NCBI RefSeq assembly: GCF_024199795.1
Contig: NZ_JANADK010000001.1
Coordinates: 3,100,001-3,164,000 of the forward strand
Direction: 5' to 3'
Length of the DNA stretch: 64,000 bases
Origin: Bradyrhizobium sp. CCGB01
GTDB lineage: Bacteria; Pseudomonadota; Alphaproteobacteria; Rhizobiales; Xanthobacteraceae
Positions 56,295 to 64,000 of the stretch are shown here, one piece after another. The notes under the pieces were generated by a model. The model did not search any database, was not told the origin of the DNA, and worked only from the letters and a program-made list of their open reading frames with translations. The first letter of the stretch is position 1; every line of letters starts with the position of its first letter. Position numbers and translations under genes: made by a program.

Positions 56295-56685
56295 GGGCAG
56301 CCTCCACTTTCAGGGCGTCGTGGATGTTGTTGCGCTTCCAGCTCGTGTCCTTGTCGTTGATCTGCATGTCGAACGACAGAGCGAACTTGCTGGCGGCGAA
56401 GACGGGATCGAGATGTTTCGAGAGCGCCTGGAAGACATGCTCGCCGGCCTTCTGGCGCGTGGGGAGATCGCGGCCCTCGCCGATACGCAGCACCATGTCG
56501 AGAAAGCCGTAGTCGTTCCGCGCATCGGCGATCGCATAATGCTCGCACCTGATGGCGCGGACGCGGATGCCGCCGAGCGGGAAGATGCCGGTCTCGACCG
56601 CCGCCTTGCGCACGACCTCGCACACCTGCGCCATGTCGAGGCGGCTGTCGAGATTGGCAGAATATTCGATCGTGAAATGCGGCAT
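56287..56685 (-). CDS. hpaF: 5-carboxymethyl-2-hydroxymuconate Delta-isomerase
   Basis: Tautomerase-superfamily isomerase of 132 residues. After Met removal the protein starts with the catalytic Pro 1 (PHFTIEYSANL). RAIRCEHYAIADARNDYGF and GEGRDLPTRQKAGEHVF match the CHMI family. It moves the double bond of 5-carboxymethyl-2-hydroxymuconate to give 5-oxo-pent-3-ene-1,2,5-tricarboxylate. It overlaps hpaE by eight bases and lies 33 bp after hpaH. A GGGAG ribosome site precedes ATG 56685. Confidence 0.93.
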   Translation of the reverse strand: MPHFTIEYSANLDSRLDMAQVCEVVRKAAVETGIFPLGGIRVRAIRCEHYAIADARNDYGFLDMVLRIGEGRDLPTRQKAGEHVFQALSKHLDPVFAASKFALSFDMQINDKDTSWKRNNIHDALKVEAAHG

Positions 56686-56718
56686 CGCGGTTTCACTCCC
56701 TGGTGTCGTCTTGTTGCT

Positions 56719-57525
56719 TTACGCGAAGTAGCAGCTCACCGAGCCGTAGGTGCCATAATCGGCCTGAATTGTGTCGCCCTTGCGGGTCTCGATCGGACGG
56801 ATGAAGGAGCCCGCGAGCACGACCTGACCGGGCTCCAGCGCAAGGCCGAGCGGCGCGATCTTGTTGGCGAGCCAGGCCACCGCGGTGGCGGGATGATTGA
56901 GCACACCGGCGGCGAGACCCGTTTCCTCGAGCTGTCCGTTCTTGAAGCACAGCGCGCCGATCCAGCGCAGATCGGCGTCCAACGGACGGATCGGGCGACC
57001 GCCGAGCACGATGCCGGCATTCGCCGCATTGTCGGCGATGGTATCAAAGATCTTGCGCGTCGCTTTCGTCTTGGGATCGACGCGCTCGATGCGGGTGTCC
57101 AGAATTTCCAGCGCCGGCACGACGAAATCGGTGGCGTTGAGCACGTCGAACAGCGTGCAGTCGGGGCCTGCGAGCCGCTTGCTCATGACGAAGGCGAGTT
57201 CGGCCTCGACGCGGGTGGCGATGAAGCGCTCGGTCGGGACAAGGCCGCCATCGGCGAAGAACATGTCGTCGAGCAGCACGCCGGAATCCGGCTCGTCGAT
57301 GTTGAGCGAACTCTGCATCGCCTTCGAGGTCAGGCCGATTTTGTGGCCTTTGACGATGCGCCCCTCGGCAATCTTGACGTCGACCCAGGCCTTCTGAATC
57401 GCGTAGGCATCAGCGATGCTGATGCCGGGGAAATCCTGTGAAAGCTGCCGGATCTGCGTGCGGGTCTTCTCCGCCTGGTGCAGACGCCTCGCGCAAGCTT
57501 GGATATCGTCGTTGGAAAGCGCCAT
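56719..57525 (-). CDS. hpaH: 2-oxo-hept-4-ene-1,7-dioate hydratase
   Basis: Hydratase of the MhpD/HpaH part of the FAH superfamily, 268 residues. KGHKIGLTSKAMQSSLNIDE and GVLLDDMFF are diagnostic, and the metal-binding glutamates are in VEAELAFVMS. It adds water to 2-oxo-hept-4-ene-1,7-dioate to give 4-hydroxy-2-oxoheptanedioate, the aldolase substrate. It is the promoter-proximal gene of the hpa operon, transcribed away from hpaR with 111 bp between the two. Confidence 0.93.
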   Translation of the reverse strand: MALSNDDIQACARRLHQAEKTRTQIRQLSQDFPGISIADAYAIQKAWVDVKIAEGRIVKGHKIGLTSKAMQSSLNIDEPDSGVLLDDMFFADGGLVPTERFIATRVEAELAFVMSKRLAGPDCTLFDVLNATDFVVPALEILDTRIERVDPKTKATRKIFDTIADNAANAGIVLGGRPIRPLDADLRWIGALCFKNGQLEETGLAAGVLNHPATAVAWLANKIAPLGLALEPGQVVLAGSFIRPIETRKGDTIQADYGTYGSVSCYFA

Positions 57526-57557
57526 CTGTGATCTTCGAAATCCTGGTGCCCGGAGAT

Positions 57558-57573
57558 ACTTAACATGTTAAGT
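57558..57573. promoter_or_regulatory. Candidate HpaR operator in the hpaH-hpaR divergent region
   Basis: ACTTAACATGTTAAGT is a perfect 16-bp palindrome, 33 bp before the hpaH start and 64 bp before hpaR. MarR-family regulators such as HpaR bind palindromes of this size in divergent promoter regions, where one site could repress the operon and control hpaR itself. Binding is inferred from position. Confidence 0.65.
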
Positions 57574-57636
57574 GAATGCGTCAAACACAATTCGGGCTTG
57601 CTGCACTGCAAACATTTTGCGGCTTGAAAGGGCATC

Positions 57637-58155
57637 ATGGCGAAAAGACCGGCTGATCCCGCGAACGGAAGTGAGCCTGCCGCACGGCAGGTGCCGATGC
57701 GCGACTTCTCGCGCTCGCTTCCGATGTCGCTGCTCAGGGCGCGCGAGGCCGTGATGCGGCAATTTCGCCCCAAGCTGCGCGAGCACGGCTTGACTGAGCA
57801 GCAATGGCGCATCCTCCGCGCACTCGCGGCGATCGAGGCCGCGGAGGTCACGGAACTCGCGCGCACCGCGTTTCTCCTCGGTCCGAGCCTGTCGCGCATC
57901 CTGCGCGATCTCGAGGCGCGCAATCTGATCGAGCGCAAGACGGCGAAGACCGACCAGCGCCGCAGCATGGTCTCGATCTCGAAAGAGGGCGTGAAGCTGA
58001 TGGCCTCCGTCGCGCCGTCCTCGGAAGCGATCTATGCGGAGATCACCCAGCGCTTCGGCGCGCGCAAGCTCGCCGAGTTGCAGGAGATGCTCGGCGAGCT
58101 CGAACAGAGTCTTGCAGGGCTCGGCACCGGCGAGGAGGCAAGTGCCGAGGAGTGA
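57637..58155 (+). CDS. hpaR: Homoprotocatechuate operon regulator HpaR (MarR family)
   Basis: MarR-type winged-helix repressor of 172 residues. RDFSRSLPMSLLRAREAVMR and REHGLTEQQWRILRAL are typical of HpaR; recognition-helix region GPSLSRILRDLEARNLIERK is followed by the wing TAKTDQRRSMVSISKEG. HpaR binds DNA as a dimer and is released by aromatic substrates of the pathway. It is divergent from hpaH, with a perfect palindrome between them. The N-terminal 25 residues are an extra hydrophilic tail. Confidence 0.92.
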   Translation: MAKRPADPANGSEPAARQVPMRDFSRSLPMSLLRAREAVMRQFRPKLREHGLTEQQWRILRALAAIEAAEVTELARTAFLLGPSLSRILRDLEARNLIERKTAKTDQRRSMVSISKEGVKLMASVAPSSEAIYAEITQRFGARKLAELQEMLGELEQSLAGLGTGEEASAEE

Positions 58156-58273
58156 AAGCAGATATGCGCGAGCGTGCGGCAACGGCCATGGACATGGCGG
58201 CATTTTTTCGCTCAAAATGCTTCTCAAGCCGATCGCTTCAAAATCGGCGCGGGGTAGAGGCAAGCAGGCCGTC

Positions 58274-59359
58274 ATGGTCACCATACAGGTCCAGAGGCTG
58301 ATCGACTTCGTCACTGAAGTCTTTGCGCACGCGCAATCGTCCCCCGAAGAAGCCAGGCGCATCGCCACCTACCTGACCACGGCGAACCTGACCGGCCACG
58401 ACAGCCACGGCGTGATCCGCGTGCCGGTCTATATCCGCTGGCAGAAGACCGGCTTCGTCGTCCCGAACCAGAACGCCGAGATCGTGCTCGATACGCCGTC
58501 GCTCGCGGTGGTCGACGGCAAGTTCGGCTATGGCCAGACCGTGACGCCGCAGGCGGTCCGGATCGGTATCGAGAAATGCAGGAAGGCGGGGCTCGCCGCC
58601 ATCGCATTGCGCAACGCCGGCCATATCGGCCGGGTCGGCGACTGGGCCGAGATGGCCGCCGCCGAAGGGCTGGTCTCGGTGCATTTCGTCAATGCCGCGG
58701 GCTCGCTGCTGGTGGCGCCGTTCGGCGGCGTCGAGAAGCGGCTCTCCACTGCGCCTTATTGCGTCGGTATCCCGCGCGAGGGCCAGGATCCGATCGTGCT
58801 GGATTTTGCAACCTCGGTCGTGGCCGAGGGCAAGGTGCTGGTCGCAAGCCGCGGCGGCAAGAAGCTGCCGAAGGGCGCGCTGGTCGATGCCGACGGCACC
58901 TTGAGCGAAGATCCGGTTGTCCTTTACGGGCCCTTCACGCCGGACGGGCCGCGCGATCACACCAAGGGCACCGGCGCCATCCGCGCCTTCGGCGAGCACA
59001 AGGGATCGGGCCTCGCCTTCATGTGCGAGCTGCTCGGCGGCGCGCTGACCGGAACCGGGGCCACCTCGGGCGGACGGCGCTTTGCCAACGGCATGCTGGC
59101 GTTCTATATCGATCCGAAGGTGGTCGATACCTCCCATGTGTTCGACGCAGAGGTGTCGCGCTATGCGGACTTCATCCGTGCCACCAAGCCGGTGGCGGGG
59201 GTCGATCAGGTGCTGATTCCCGGCGATCCCGAGCGGAAAACGAGGGCTGAGCGCAACCAAAACGGCATCCCCTTGCCGGATGACACCTGGGCGGCAATAG
59301 TGAACACCGCCCGCGAGGTCGGCGTCAGCGAAGTCAGCATCCAGAGCGCGACCGCATAG
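58274..59359 (+). CDS. Malate/L-lactate dehydrogenase family (LDH2/YlbC-like) oxidoreductase
   Basis: NAD(P)-dependent dehydrogenase of the LDH2/MDH2 fold, 361 residues from ATG 58274. The catalytic histidine is in LTGHDSHGVIR; RNAGHIGRVGDWAEMAA and ILDFATSVVAEGK are family motifs, and GEHKGSGLAFMCELLGGALTG closes the active site. Members reduce or oxidise 2-oxo/2-hydroxy acids such as malate, lactate or ureidoglycolate. It lies between hpaR and the HpaI-type aldolase on the same strand. A longer start at ATG 58217 is possible. The substrate is unknown. Confidence 0.88.
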   Translation: MVTIQVQRLIDFVTEVFAHAQSSPEEARRIATYLTTANLTGHDSHGVIRVPVYIRWQKTGFVVPNQNAEIVLDTPSLAVVDGKFGYGQTVTPQAVRIGIEKCRKAGLAAIALRNAGHIGRVGDWAEMAAAEGLVSVHFVNAAGSLLVAPFGGVEKRLSTAPYCVGIPREGQDPIVLDFATSVVAEGKVLVASRGGKKLPKGALVDADGTLSEDPVVLYGPFTPDGPRDHTKGTGAIRAFGEHKGSGLAFMCELLGGALTGTGATSGGRRFANGMLAFYIDPKVVDTSHVFDAEVSRYADFIRATKPVAGVDQVLIPGDPERKTRAERNQNGIPLPDDTWAAIVNTAREVGVSEVSIQSATA

Positions 59360-59488
59360 GTCTTGCGTCATTGCGAGCGTAGCGCGGCGCCCCGGTTCGC
59401 GGTAACAGCGGGGTCGTGCGGTCGCGGCGCTCGGCGTGGTGACGATGGTCCAGACAACACGGTCCAAACAACAAAGAAGGAAGGCAAC

Positions 59489-60265
59489 GTGGCGAACAAG
59501 GTCAAGGAAATCTGGAAGTCGGGCAAGGCCGTGGTCAACGCGTGGCTCGCGATCCCCTCAGGCTTCTCGGCCGAGATGATCGCGCAATGCGGCTTCGACA
59601 GCGTCACCGTCGACATGCAGCATGGCGTGCAGGACTATCTGTCGATGGTGCAGTGCTTCCAGGCCATGGACAAGCATCCGGTGACCCCGATGGTTCGCGT
59701 GCCCTGGAACGAGCCCGGCATCATCGGCAAGGTGCTCGACGGCGGCGCCTATGGCGTGATCTGCCCGATGGTCAACACGGCGCAGGAAGCCAAAAACCTC
59801 GTCTCCTATTCCAAATATCCGCCGCAGGGCGTCCGCTCCAACGGCCCGATCCGCGCCGGCATGTACGGCACCGCGGGCTCCTACCAGAAGACCGCGAACG
59901 CCGACACCATCCTCCTGCCGATGATGGAGACCAAGACCGCGGTCGAGAACATGGAAGCGATCCTCGACGTCGAGGGCATCGACGGCGTCTATATCGGCCC
60001 GTCCGATCTCGGCTTCTCCTACGGCCTCGAGCCGAAGCTCGACCGCAGCGAGCCCGAGATCCTCGCGATCTACGAGAAGATCATCAAGGAATGCGGCAAG
60101 CGCGGCCTCAACCCGGGCATCCATTGCAGCGGCGCCGAAGGCGCGGCGCGCGCGATCAACATGGGCTTCAAGCTGGTGACGCTCTCGAACGAGGTCGGCC
60201 TGATGACGACCTACGCCAAGATGCAGGTCAACGCGACCCGCAAGGATTCGGCCGGCAAGGCCTGA
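59489..60265 (+). CDS. HpcH/HpaI-family class II aldolase
   Basis: Metal-dependent pyruvate aldolase of 258 residues from GTG 59489, preceded by AGAAGGAAGG. Signature elements are the catalytic histidine in VDMQHGVQ (His 45), RVPWNEPG, the metal glutamate in MMETKTAVEN and the aspartate in VYIGPSDLG. In the hpa pathway HpaI cleaves 4-hydroxy-2-oxoheptanedioate to pyruvate and succinate semialdehyde, completing the local set. The neighbouring LDH2 and altronate-dehydratase-family genes raise the alternative of a sugar-acid aldolase such as GarL, so I leave the symbol open. Confidence 0.85.
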   Translation: MANKVKEIWKSGKAVVNAWLAIPSGFSAEMIAQCGFDSVTVDMQHGVQDYLSMVQCFQAMDKHPVTPMVRVPWNEPGIIGKVLDGGAYGVICPMVNTAQEAKNLVSYSKYPPQGVRSNGPIRAGMYGTAGSYQKTANADTILLPMMETKTAVENMEAILDVEGIDGVYIGPSDLGFSYGLEPKLDRSEPEILAIYEKIIKECGKRGLNPGIHCSGAEGAARAINMGFKLVTLSNEVGLMTTYAKMQVNATRKDSAGKA

Positions 60266-60274
60266 GAAACTCGG

Positions 60275-60346
60275 GAATGGCGAATGGGGGGTGGCGAATA
60301 GTGCTGCTCCCCTTTTTCCATTCGCTACTTACTACCCGCTATTCGC
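60275..60346. repeat. Palindromic repeat family J, copy 2
   Basis: GAATGGCGAATGGGG ... CGCTATTCGC arms with GGCGAATAGTG/CCATTCGCTACTTAC in the centre, 9 bp after the aldolase stop. Confidence 0.7.
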
Positions 60347-60364
60347 GTCCGAAGGAGATTCGCC

Positions 60365-61888
60365 ATGACCATCAGCCCCGTCATCCGCCTGCATCCCGCT
60401 GACGGCGTGCTGATCGCGCGCGCGAGCCTGCCGCCGGGGACGGTGGTCGCCGACGGCGTGACCACGGTCGAGCGCATTCCCTCCGGCCACAAGGTCGCGA
60501 TCAAGCCGATCGCCGTGGGCGAGCCTGTGATCCGCTACGGCCAGATCATCGGCTTTGCGACCATTCCGATCGCGCCGGGCCAGCACGTGCACGTGCAGAA
60601 CTGCGGCATGGGCGATTTCTCCAAGGACTATGCCTACTGCGCCGACGTCAAGCCGACGCCGAACTTCGACCTGCCGGCGACCTTCGAGGGCATCCGCCGT
60701 CCGGACGGCCGCGTCGCCACGCGCAACTATATCGGCATCCTCACCTCGGTGAATTGCAGCGCGCATGTCGCGAGCCTCGTCGCCGACGTCTTCAAGAAGA
60801 ATCCGTTCACCGGCGACAATCCGCTCGCCGACTTTCCGAATGTCGACGGCGTGGTCGCGCTGACCCACAAGACCGGCTGCGGCATGACGCAGAACGAGCC
60901 GCTGGCGCTGCTCCGCCGCACGCTCGGCGGCTATGCGCGGCACGTCAATTTCTCCCACGTCATCGTGCTCGGCCTCGGCTGCGAGGTGAACCAGATCGGC
61001 GGCCTCATGGAAGAGCAGAAGCTCGCCGGCCGCCTGCGCGCGATGGACATCCAGGAGGTCGGCGGCACCCGCAAGACGGTGGAGGCGGGCATTGCCTTCG
61101 TGCGCGAGGCGCTCGCTGACTCCAACAAGGTCACGCGTGAGTCCGTACCGGTGAGCGAACTCACCGTGGCCCTGCAATGCGGCGGCTCGGACGGCTATTC
61201 CGGCGTATCCGCCAATCCGGCGCTGGGCGCTGCCAGCGATCTCATCGTCCGTCACGGCGGCACCGTGATCCTGTCGGAGACGCCGGAGACCTACGGCGCC
61301 GAGCATCTCTTGACGCGCCGTGCGGTCAGCCGCGAGGTCGGCGAGAAGCTCGTCGATCTGATGCGCTGGTGGGACGAATACACCGAGCGCGAAGGCGCCG
61401 AGATGAACGCCAATCCGAGCCCCGGCAACAAGGCCGGCGGCCTCACCACCATCCTGGAAAAATCGCTCGGCGCGATGGCCAAGGCCGGCACTACCAATCT
61501 CGTCGACGTGCTGCGCTACGCCGAGCCGGTGACCAAGCGCGGCTTCGTGTTCATGGACACGCCCGGCTACGATCCGGTCGCGGCCACCGGCCAGGTCGCC
61601 GGCGGTGCCAATCTGGTCTGCTTCACCACCGGCCGTGGCAGCGTGTTCGGCTGCAAGCCCGCGCCCTCGATCAAGCTCGCCACCAACACGCCCATGTACA
61701 AGCGCATGGAAGAGGACATGGACGTCAATTGCGGCACCATCCTGGAAGGCGAGGAGAGCGTCCAGGAGTGCGGCCAGCGCATCTTCGAGCTCATCCTGAA
61801 GACTGCCTCGGGCCAGCCGACCAAGAGCGAGAGCTTCGATTTCGGCGGCGCCGAGTTCGCGCCCTGGGTGCTCGGCGCGACGATGTGA
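60365..61888 (+). CDS. UxaA/GarD-family sugar-acid dehydratase
   Basis: Full-length altronate/galactarate dehydratase family protein of 507 residues. An N-terminal SAF-like domain (residues about 1-90, IRLHPADGVLIARA, GHKVAIKPIAVGE) is followed by the catalytic domain with RNYIGILTSVNCSA, HKTGCGMTQNE, LGLGCEVNQI, CGGSDGYSG and ETPETYGAEHLL; cysteine residues in these motifs bind iron. It dehydrates a hexonate or hexarate to a 2-keto-3-deoxy acid. It follows the HpaI-type aldolase by 100 bp, and both could serve the same sugar-acid route. A GAAGGAGA site precedes ATG 60365. Confidence 0.9.
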   Translation: MTISPVIRLHPADGVLIARASLPPGTVVADGVTTVERIPSGHKVAIKPIAVGEPVIRYGQIIGFATIPIAPGQHVHVQNCGMGDFSKDYAYCADVKPTPNFDLPATFEGIRRPDGRVATRNYIGILTSVNCSAHVASLVADVFKKNPFTGDNPLADFPNVDGVVALTHKTGCGMTQNEPLALLRRTLGGYARHVNFSHVIVLGLGCEVNQIGGLMEEQKLAGRLRAMDIQEVGGTRKTVEAGIAFVREALADSNKVTRESVPVSELTVALQCGGSDGYSGVSANPALGAASDLIVRHGGTVILSETPETYGAEHLLTRRAVSREVGEKLVDLMRWWDEYTEREGAEMNANPSPGNKAGGLTTILEKSLGAMAKAGTTNLVDVLRYAEPVTKRGFVFMDTPGYDPVAATGQVAGGANLVCFTTGRGSVFGCKPAPSIKLATNTPMYKRMEEDMDVNCGTILEGEESVQECGQRIFELILKTASGQPTKSESFDFGGAEFAPWVLGATM

Positions 61889-61893
61889 GAGGG

Positions 61894-61965
61894 GGTGAAT
61901 GGTGAATAGGGAGCGGCGAATTGCCTGCTCGAACACCCATTCGCCATTCGCCACTCACTATTCGC
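61894..61965. repeat. Palindromic repeat family J, copy 3
   Basis: GGTGAATGGTGAATAGGGAG ... CACTCACTATTCGC arms with GGCGAATTGCC and CCATTCGCCATTCGCC in the centre, 5 bp after the dehydratase stop. Confidence 0.7.
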
Positions 61966-62057
61966 CCGTGCCGTAGGCACGGATTGCCCGTTGTTAGTGC
62001 TTGATCGAGGTCACCGGCGGTGTTCTGCTCAAAAATGCTGCTGGAGCACCGCACCCC

Positions 62058-64000
62058 GTGTCGATCTACGTCGCATTACACCACGTCACGCACTACAAAT
62101 ACGACCGTCCGATCGATCTCGGCCCGCAGACCATCCGGCTGCGGCCGGCGCCGCATACGCGCACGCCGATCCTGAGCTATTCGCTCAAGGTCACGCCATC
62201 AAATCATTTCGTGAACTGGCAGCAGGATCCGCAGGGCAACTGGCTCGCGCGCTACGTCTTTCCTGAAAAGACGACCGAGCTGAAATTCGAGGTCGATTTC
62301 ACGGCGCAGATGACCGTGGTCAACCCGTTCGATTTCTTCGTCGAGCCTTATGCCGACAGCTTCCCGTTCGACTATCCGAAGGACCTGAAGACGGAGCTCG
62401 CGCCTTATCTCGAGACCATCAAGCCCGATCGGCTGTTCGCGAAATATCTCGACACGATCCCGCACGAGGCCCCGAACACCGTCAACTTCCTGGTCGATCT
62501 CAACAGGGAGCTCCAGAAGAAGATCCGCTACATCATCCGGATGAAGCCGGGCGTGCAGACGCCGGAGGAGACGCTGTCGTCCTGCGCCGGATCATGCCGC
62601 GACTCCGCCTGGCTTCTGATCCAGACCTTCCGCCATCTCGGTCTCGCCGCCCGCTTCGTCTCCGGCTATCTCGTCCAGATCCGTCCCGACATCGATCCGA
62701 TCGAGGGCCCGCCGGAAGTCGAGAACGATTTTACGGACCTGCACGCCTGGGCCGAGGTCTATCTGCCGGGCGCGGGCTGGATCGGGTTCGATGCGACCTC
62801 CGGCATGCTCGCGGGCGAGGGGCACATCCCGGTTGCCGCCACGCCGCACTATCGCTCCGCTGCGCCGATCTCCGGCGGTGCCGGCTTCGCCGAGGTCGAA
62901 TTCGAATTCGACATGAGCGTGAAGCGCATCCGCGAGGCGCCGCGCATCACAAAACCGTTCTCCGACGAATCCTGGGCGCGGCTCAACGATCTCGGCGAGC
63001 AGGTCGATGGCGATCTCGCCGCACAGGACGTGCGCCTCACCATGGGCGGCGAGCCGACTTTCGTCTCGGTCGACGATCTCGAGGCGGCGGAATGGAACAC
63101 CGAGGCCGTGGGCCCGACCAAGCGCGCACTCGCCGACGATCTGATCCGCCGCCTGCGCACGCGCTTCGGGGCGGGCGGGCTGCTGCATTACGGCCAGGGC
63201 AAATGGTATCCCGGCGAGAGCCTGCCGCGCTGGGCCTTCGGCCTGTACTGGCGCAAGGACGGCGTGCCGATCTGGAAGAACGCCGACCTCATCGCCAGCA
63301 TCGAAAATCCGCGGCCGGCGCAGGTGAAGGACGCCGAGACCTTCATGGAAGGCACGGCGGCGCGGCTCGGGCTCGACCCCGGTTACATCATGCCGGCCTA
63401 TGAGGACACGGCCTATTGGCTCCAGAAGGAAGCCGAGCTTCCCGTCAACGTCGATCCCTCCGATGCCAAATTGTCCGATCCGGAAGCCCGCGCGCGCATG
63501 GCGCGCGTCTTCGAGCATGGCCTCAACACGCCGCGCGGTTTCGTGCTGCCGGTGCAGCGCTGGAACGCGCCGCCGCGCTGGCGCAGCGAGCGCTGGCAAC
63601 TCCGGCGCAATCATCTGTTCCTGACACCGGGCGATTCACCTCTCGGCTTGCGCTTGCCGATCGGCTCGCTCGGCTACGTCCCGCCCAACCAATATCCCTA
63701 CATCGTCGAGCAGGATCCGTTGGACCCACGGGACAAGCTGCCGGTGTTCACGCTCGCCGCGCGTCCGGAAGCGCCGCCGCGGGGCGCGCCCGAGCAGCTC
63801 AACACGTCGGTCCCGGTCCGCACCGCGATGTCGGTCGAAGTCCGCGACGGCGTGCTCTGCGCCTTCATGCCGCCGGTCGAGCGTATCGAGGATTATCTCG
63901 AACTGGTCGCGGCCCTCGAAGCCACTGCCGAGGAGATGCAGCTCCAGGTCCATGTCGAGGGCTATCCGCCGCCGTTCGATCCGCGCGTCGAGGTGATCAA
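62058..64000 (+). CDS. Transglutaminase-like protein with DUF2126, 3' truncated by window edge
   Basis: The frame from GTG 62058 stays open to the last base, giving at least 647 codons of a protein usually about 1100 residues long. The N-terminal Transglut_N domain starts SIYVALHHVTHYKYDRPIDL. The catalytic triad is Cys 180 in GSCRDSAWLL, His 229 in DLHAWAEVYLPG and Asp 245 in GFDATSG. DUF2126 follows from about residue 330 (LTMGGEPTFVSVDD, GLLHYGQGKWYPGE, GYVPPNQYPYIVEQ). Such proteins are thought to act as peptidases or cross-linkers, often beside ATP-grasp/alpha-E proteins; that neighbour would lie beyond the window. Confidence 0.93.
   Translation, partial: MSIYVALHHVTHYKYDRPIDLGPQTIRLRPAPHTRTPILSYSLKVTPSNHFVNWQQDPQGNWLARYVFPEKTTELKFEVDFTAQMTVVNPFDFFVEPYADSFPFDYPKDLKTELAPYLETIKPDRLFAKYLDTIPHEAPNTVNFLVDLNRELQKKIRYIIRMKPGVQTPEETLSSCAGSCRDSAWLLIQTFRHLGLAARFVSGYLVQIRPDIDPIEGPPEVENDFTDLHAWAEVYLPGAGWIGFDATSGMLAGEGHIPVAATPHYRSAAPISGGAGFAEVEFEFDMSVKRIREAPRITKPFSDESWARLNDLGEQVDGDLAAQDVRLTMGGEPTFVSVDDLEAAEWNTEAVGPTKRALADDLIRRLRTRFGAGGLLHYGQGKWYPGESLPRWAFGLYWRKDGVPIWKNADLIASIENPRPAQVKDAETFMEGTAARLGLDPGYIMPAYEDTAYWLQKEAELPVNVDPSDAKLSDPEARARMARVFEHGLNTPRGFVLPVQRWNAPPRWRSERWQLRRNHLFLTPGDSPLGLRLPIGSLGYVPPNQYPYIVEQDPLDPRDKLPVFTLAARPEAPPRGAPEQLNTSVPVRTAMSVEVRDGVLCAFMPPVERIEDYLELVAALEATAEEMQLQVHVEGYPPPFDPRVEVI

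Noticed and set aside
60332..61954. 540-codon minus-strand frame opposite the UxaA/GarD gene
   Set aside because: Antisense shadow of a conserved dehydratase; it also spans repeat copies on both sides.
62592..63614. 340-codon minus-strand frame near the right edge
   Set aside because: It is antisense to the transglutaminase/DUF2126 gene, whose catalytic residues are intact.

Overview
The window is a 64 kb piece of a GC-rich alphaproteobacterial chromosome. Gene content suggests Bradyrhizobium or a close relative in the Nitrobacteraceae: a Liv-type ABC operon, many acyl-CoA catabolic genes, a homoprotocatechuate (hpa) operon, and a dense load of short palindromic repeats after gene ends. The genus is inferred, since no rRNA or other marker gene is present. 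I see 55 genes, two of them broken by apparent one-base deletions and two cut by the window edges. I recognised no tRNA, rRNA, CRISPR array, insertion sequence or prophage.

Layout. 0-5.4 kb: the 3' end of a DUF1445 hydro-lyase gene, then a complete branched-chain-type ABC importer (binding protein, two permeases, two ATPases). 5.4-9.5 kb: the four-carbon acid-sugar pathway (otnC divergent from ltnD-otnI-otnK), which turns threonate/erythronate-type acids into a triose phosphate. 9.6-15.9 kb: a chemoreceptor and an RND efflux pump with its periplasmic adaptor. 16-36.5 kb: a catabolic island with a thiolase-fold protein, nitronate monooxygenase, Baeyer-Villiger monooxygenase, YghU-type glutathione transferase, flavin reductase, two acyl-CoA dehydrogenases, two short-chain dehydrogenases, four crotonases, two acyl-CoA ligases, and an APH-type kinase followed by a small DUF6285 protein. 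The ACAD11-like dehydrogenase, kinase, small protein, SDR and ligase together match the parts list of the levulinate/4-hydroxyacid (Lva) pathway, in which a 4-hydroxyacyl-CoA is phosphorylated and then isomerised into beta-oxidation.

36.6-43.2 kb: a YccF membrane protein, a winged-helix/TolB/TPR regulator, a small coiled-coil protein, a GST and phosphoenolpyruvate carboxylase. 43.3-49.3 kb: an exported SMP-30 lactonase-like protein, an SDR/thiolase-fold/DUF35 operon, and an amidase (frameshifted) overlapping a DUF2848 gene. 49.5-50.9 kb: a 2-oxoglutarate oxygenase next to alkB. 51-57.6 kb: the hpa operon (hpaH-hpaF-hpaE-hpaD, a frameshifted FAH-family gene that is the only local HpaG candidate, and a TPP enzyme), divergent from hpaR. 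58.3-64 kb: an LDH2-family dehydrogenase, an HpaI-type aldolase, an altronate/galactarate dehydratase-family gene, and the first 647 codons of a DUF2126 transglutaminase that runs off the window.

At least ten sequence families of 65-140 bp palindromic repeats, about 20 copies, are scattered through the window. Every copy lies 3' of a stop codon and none lies between divergent genes, which suggests a role at transcript ends.
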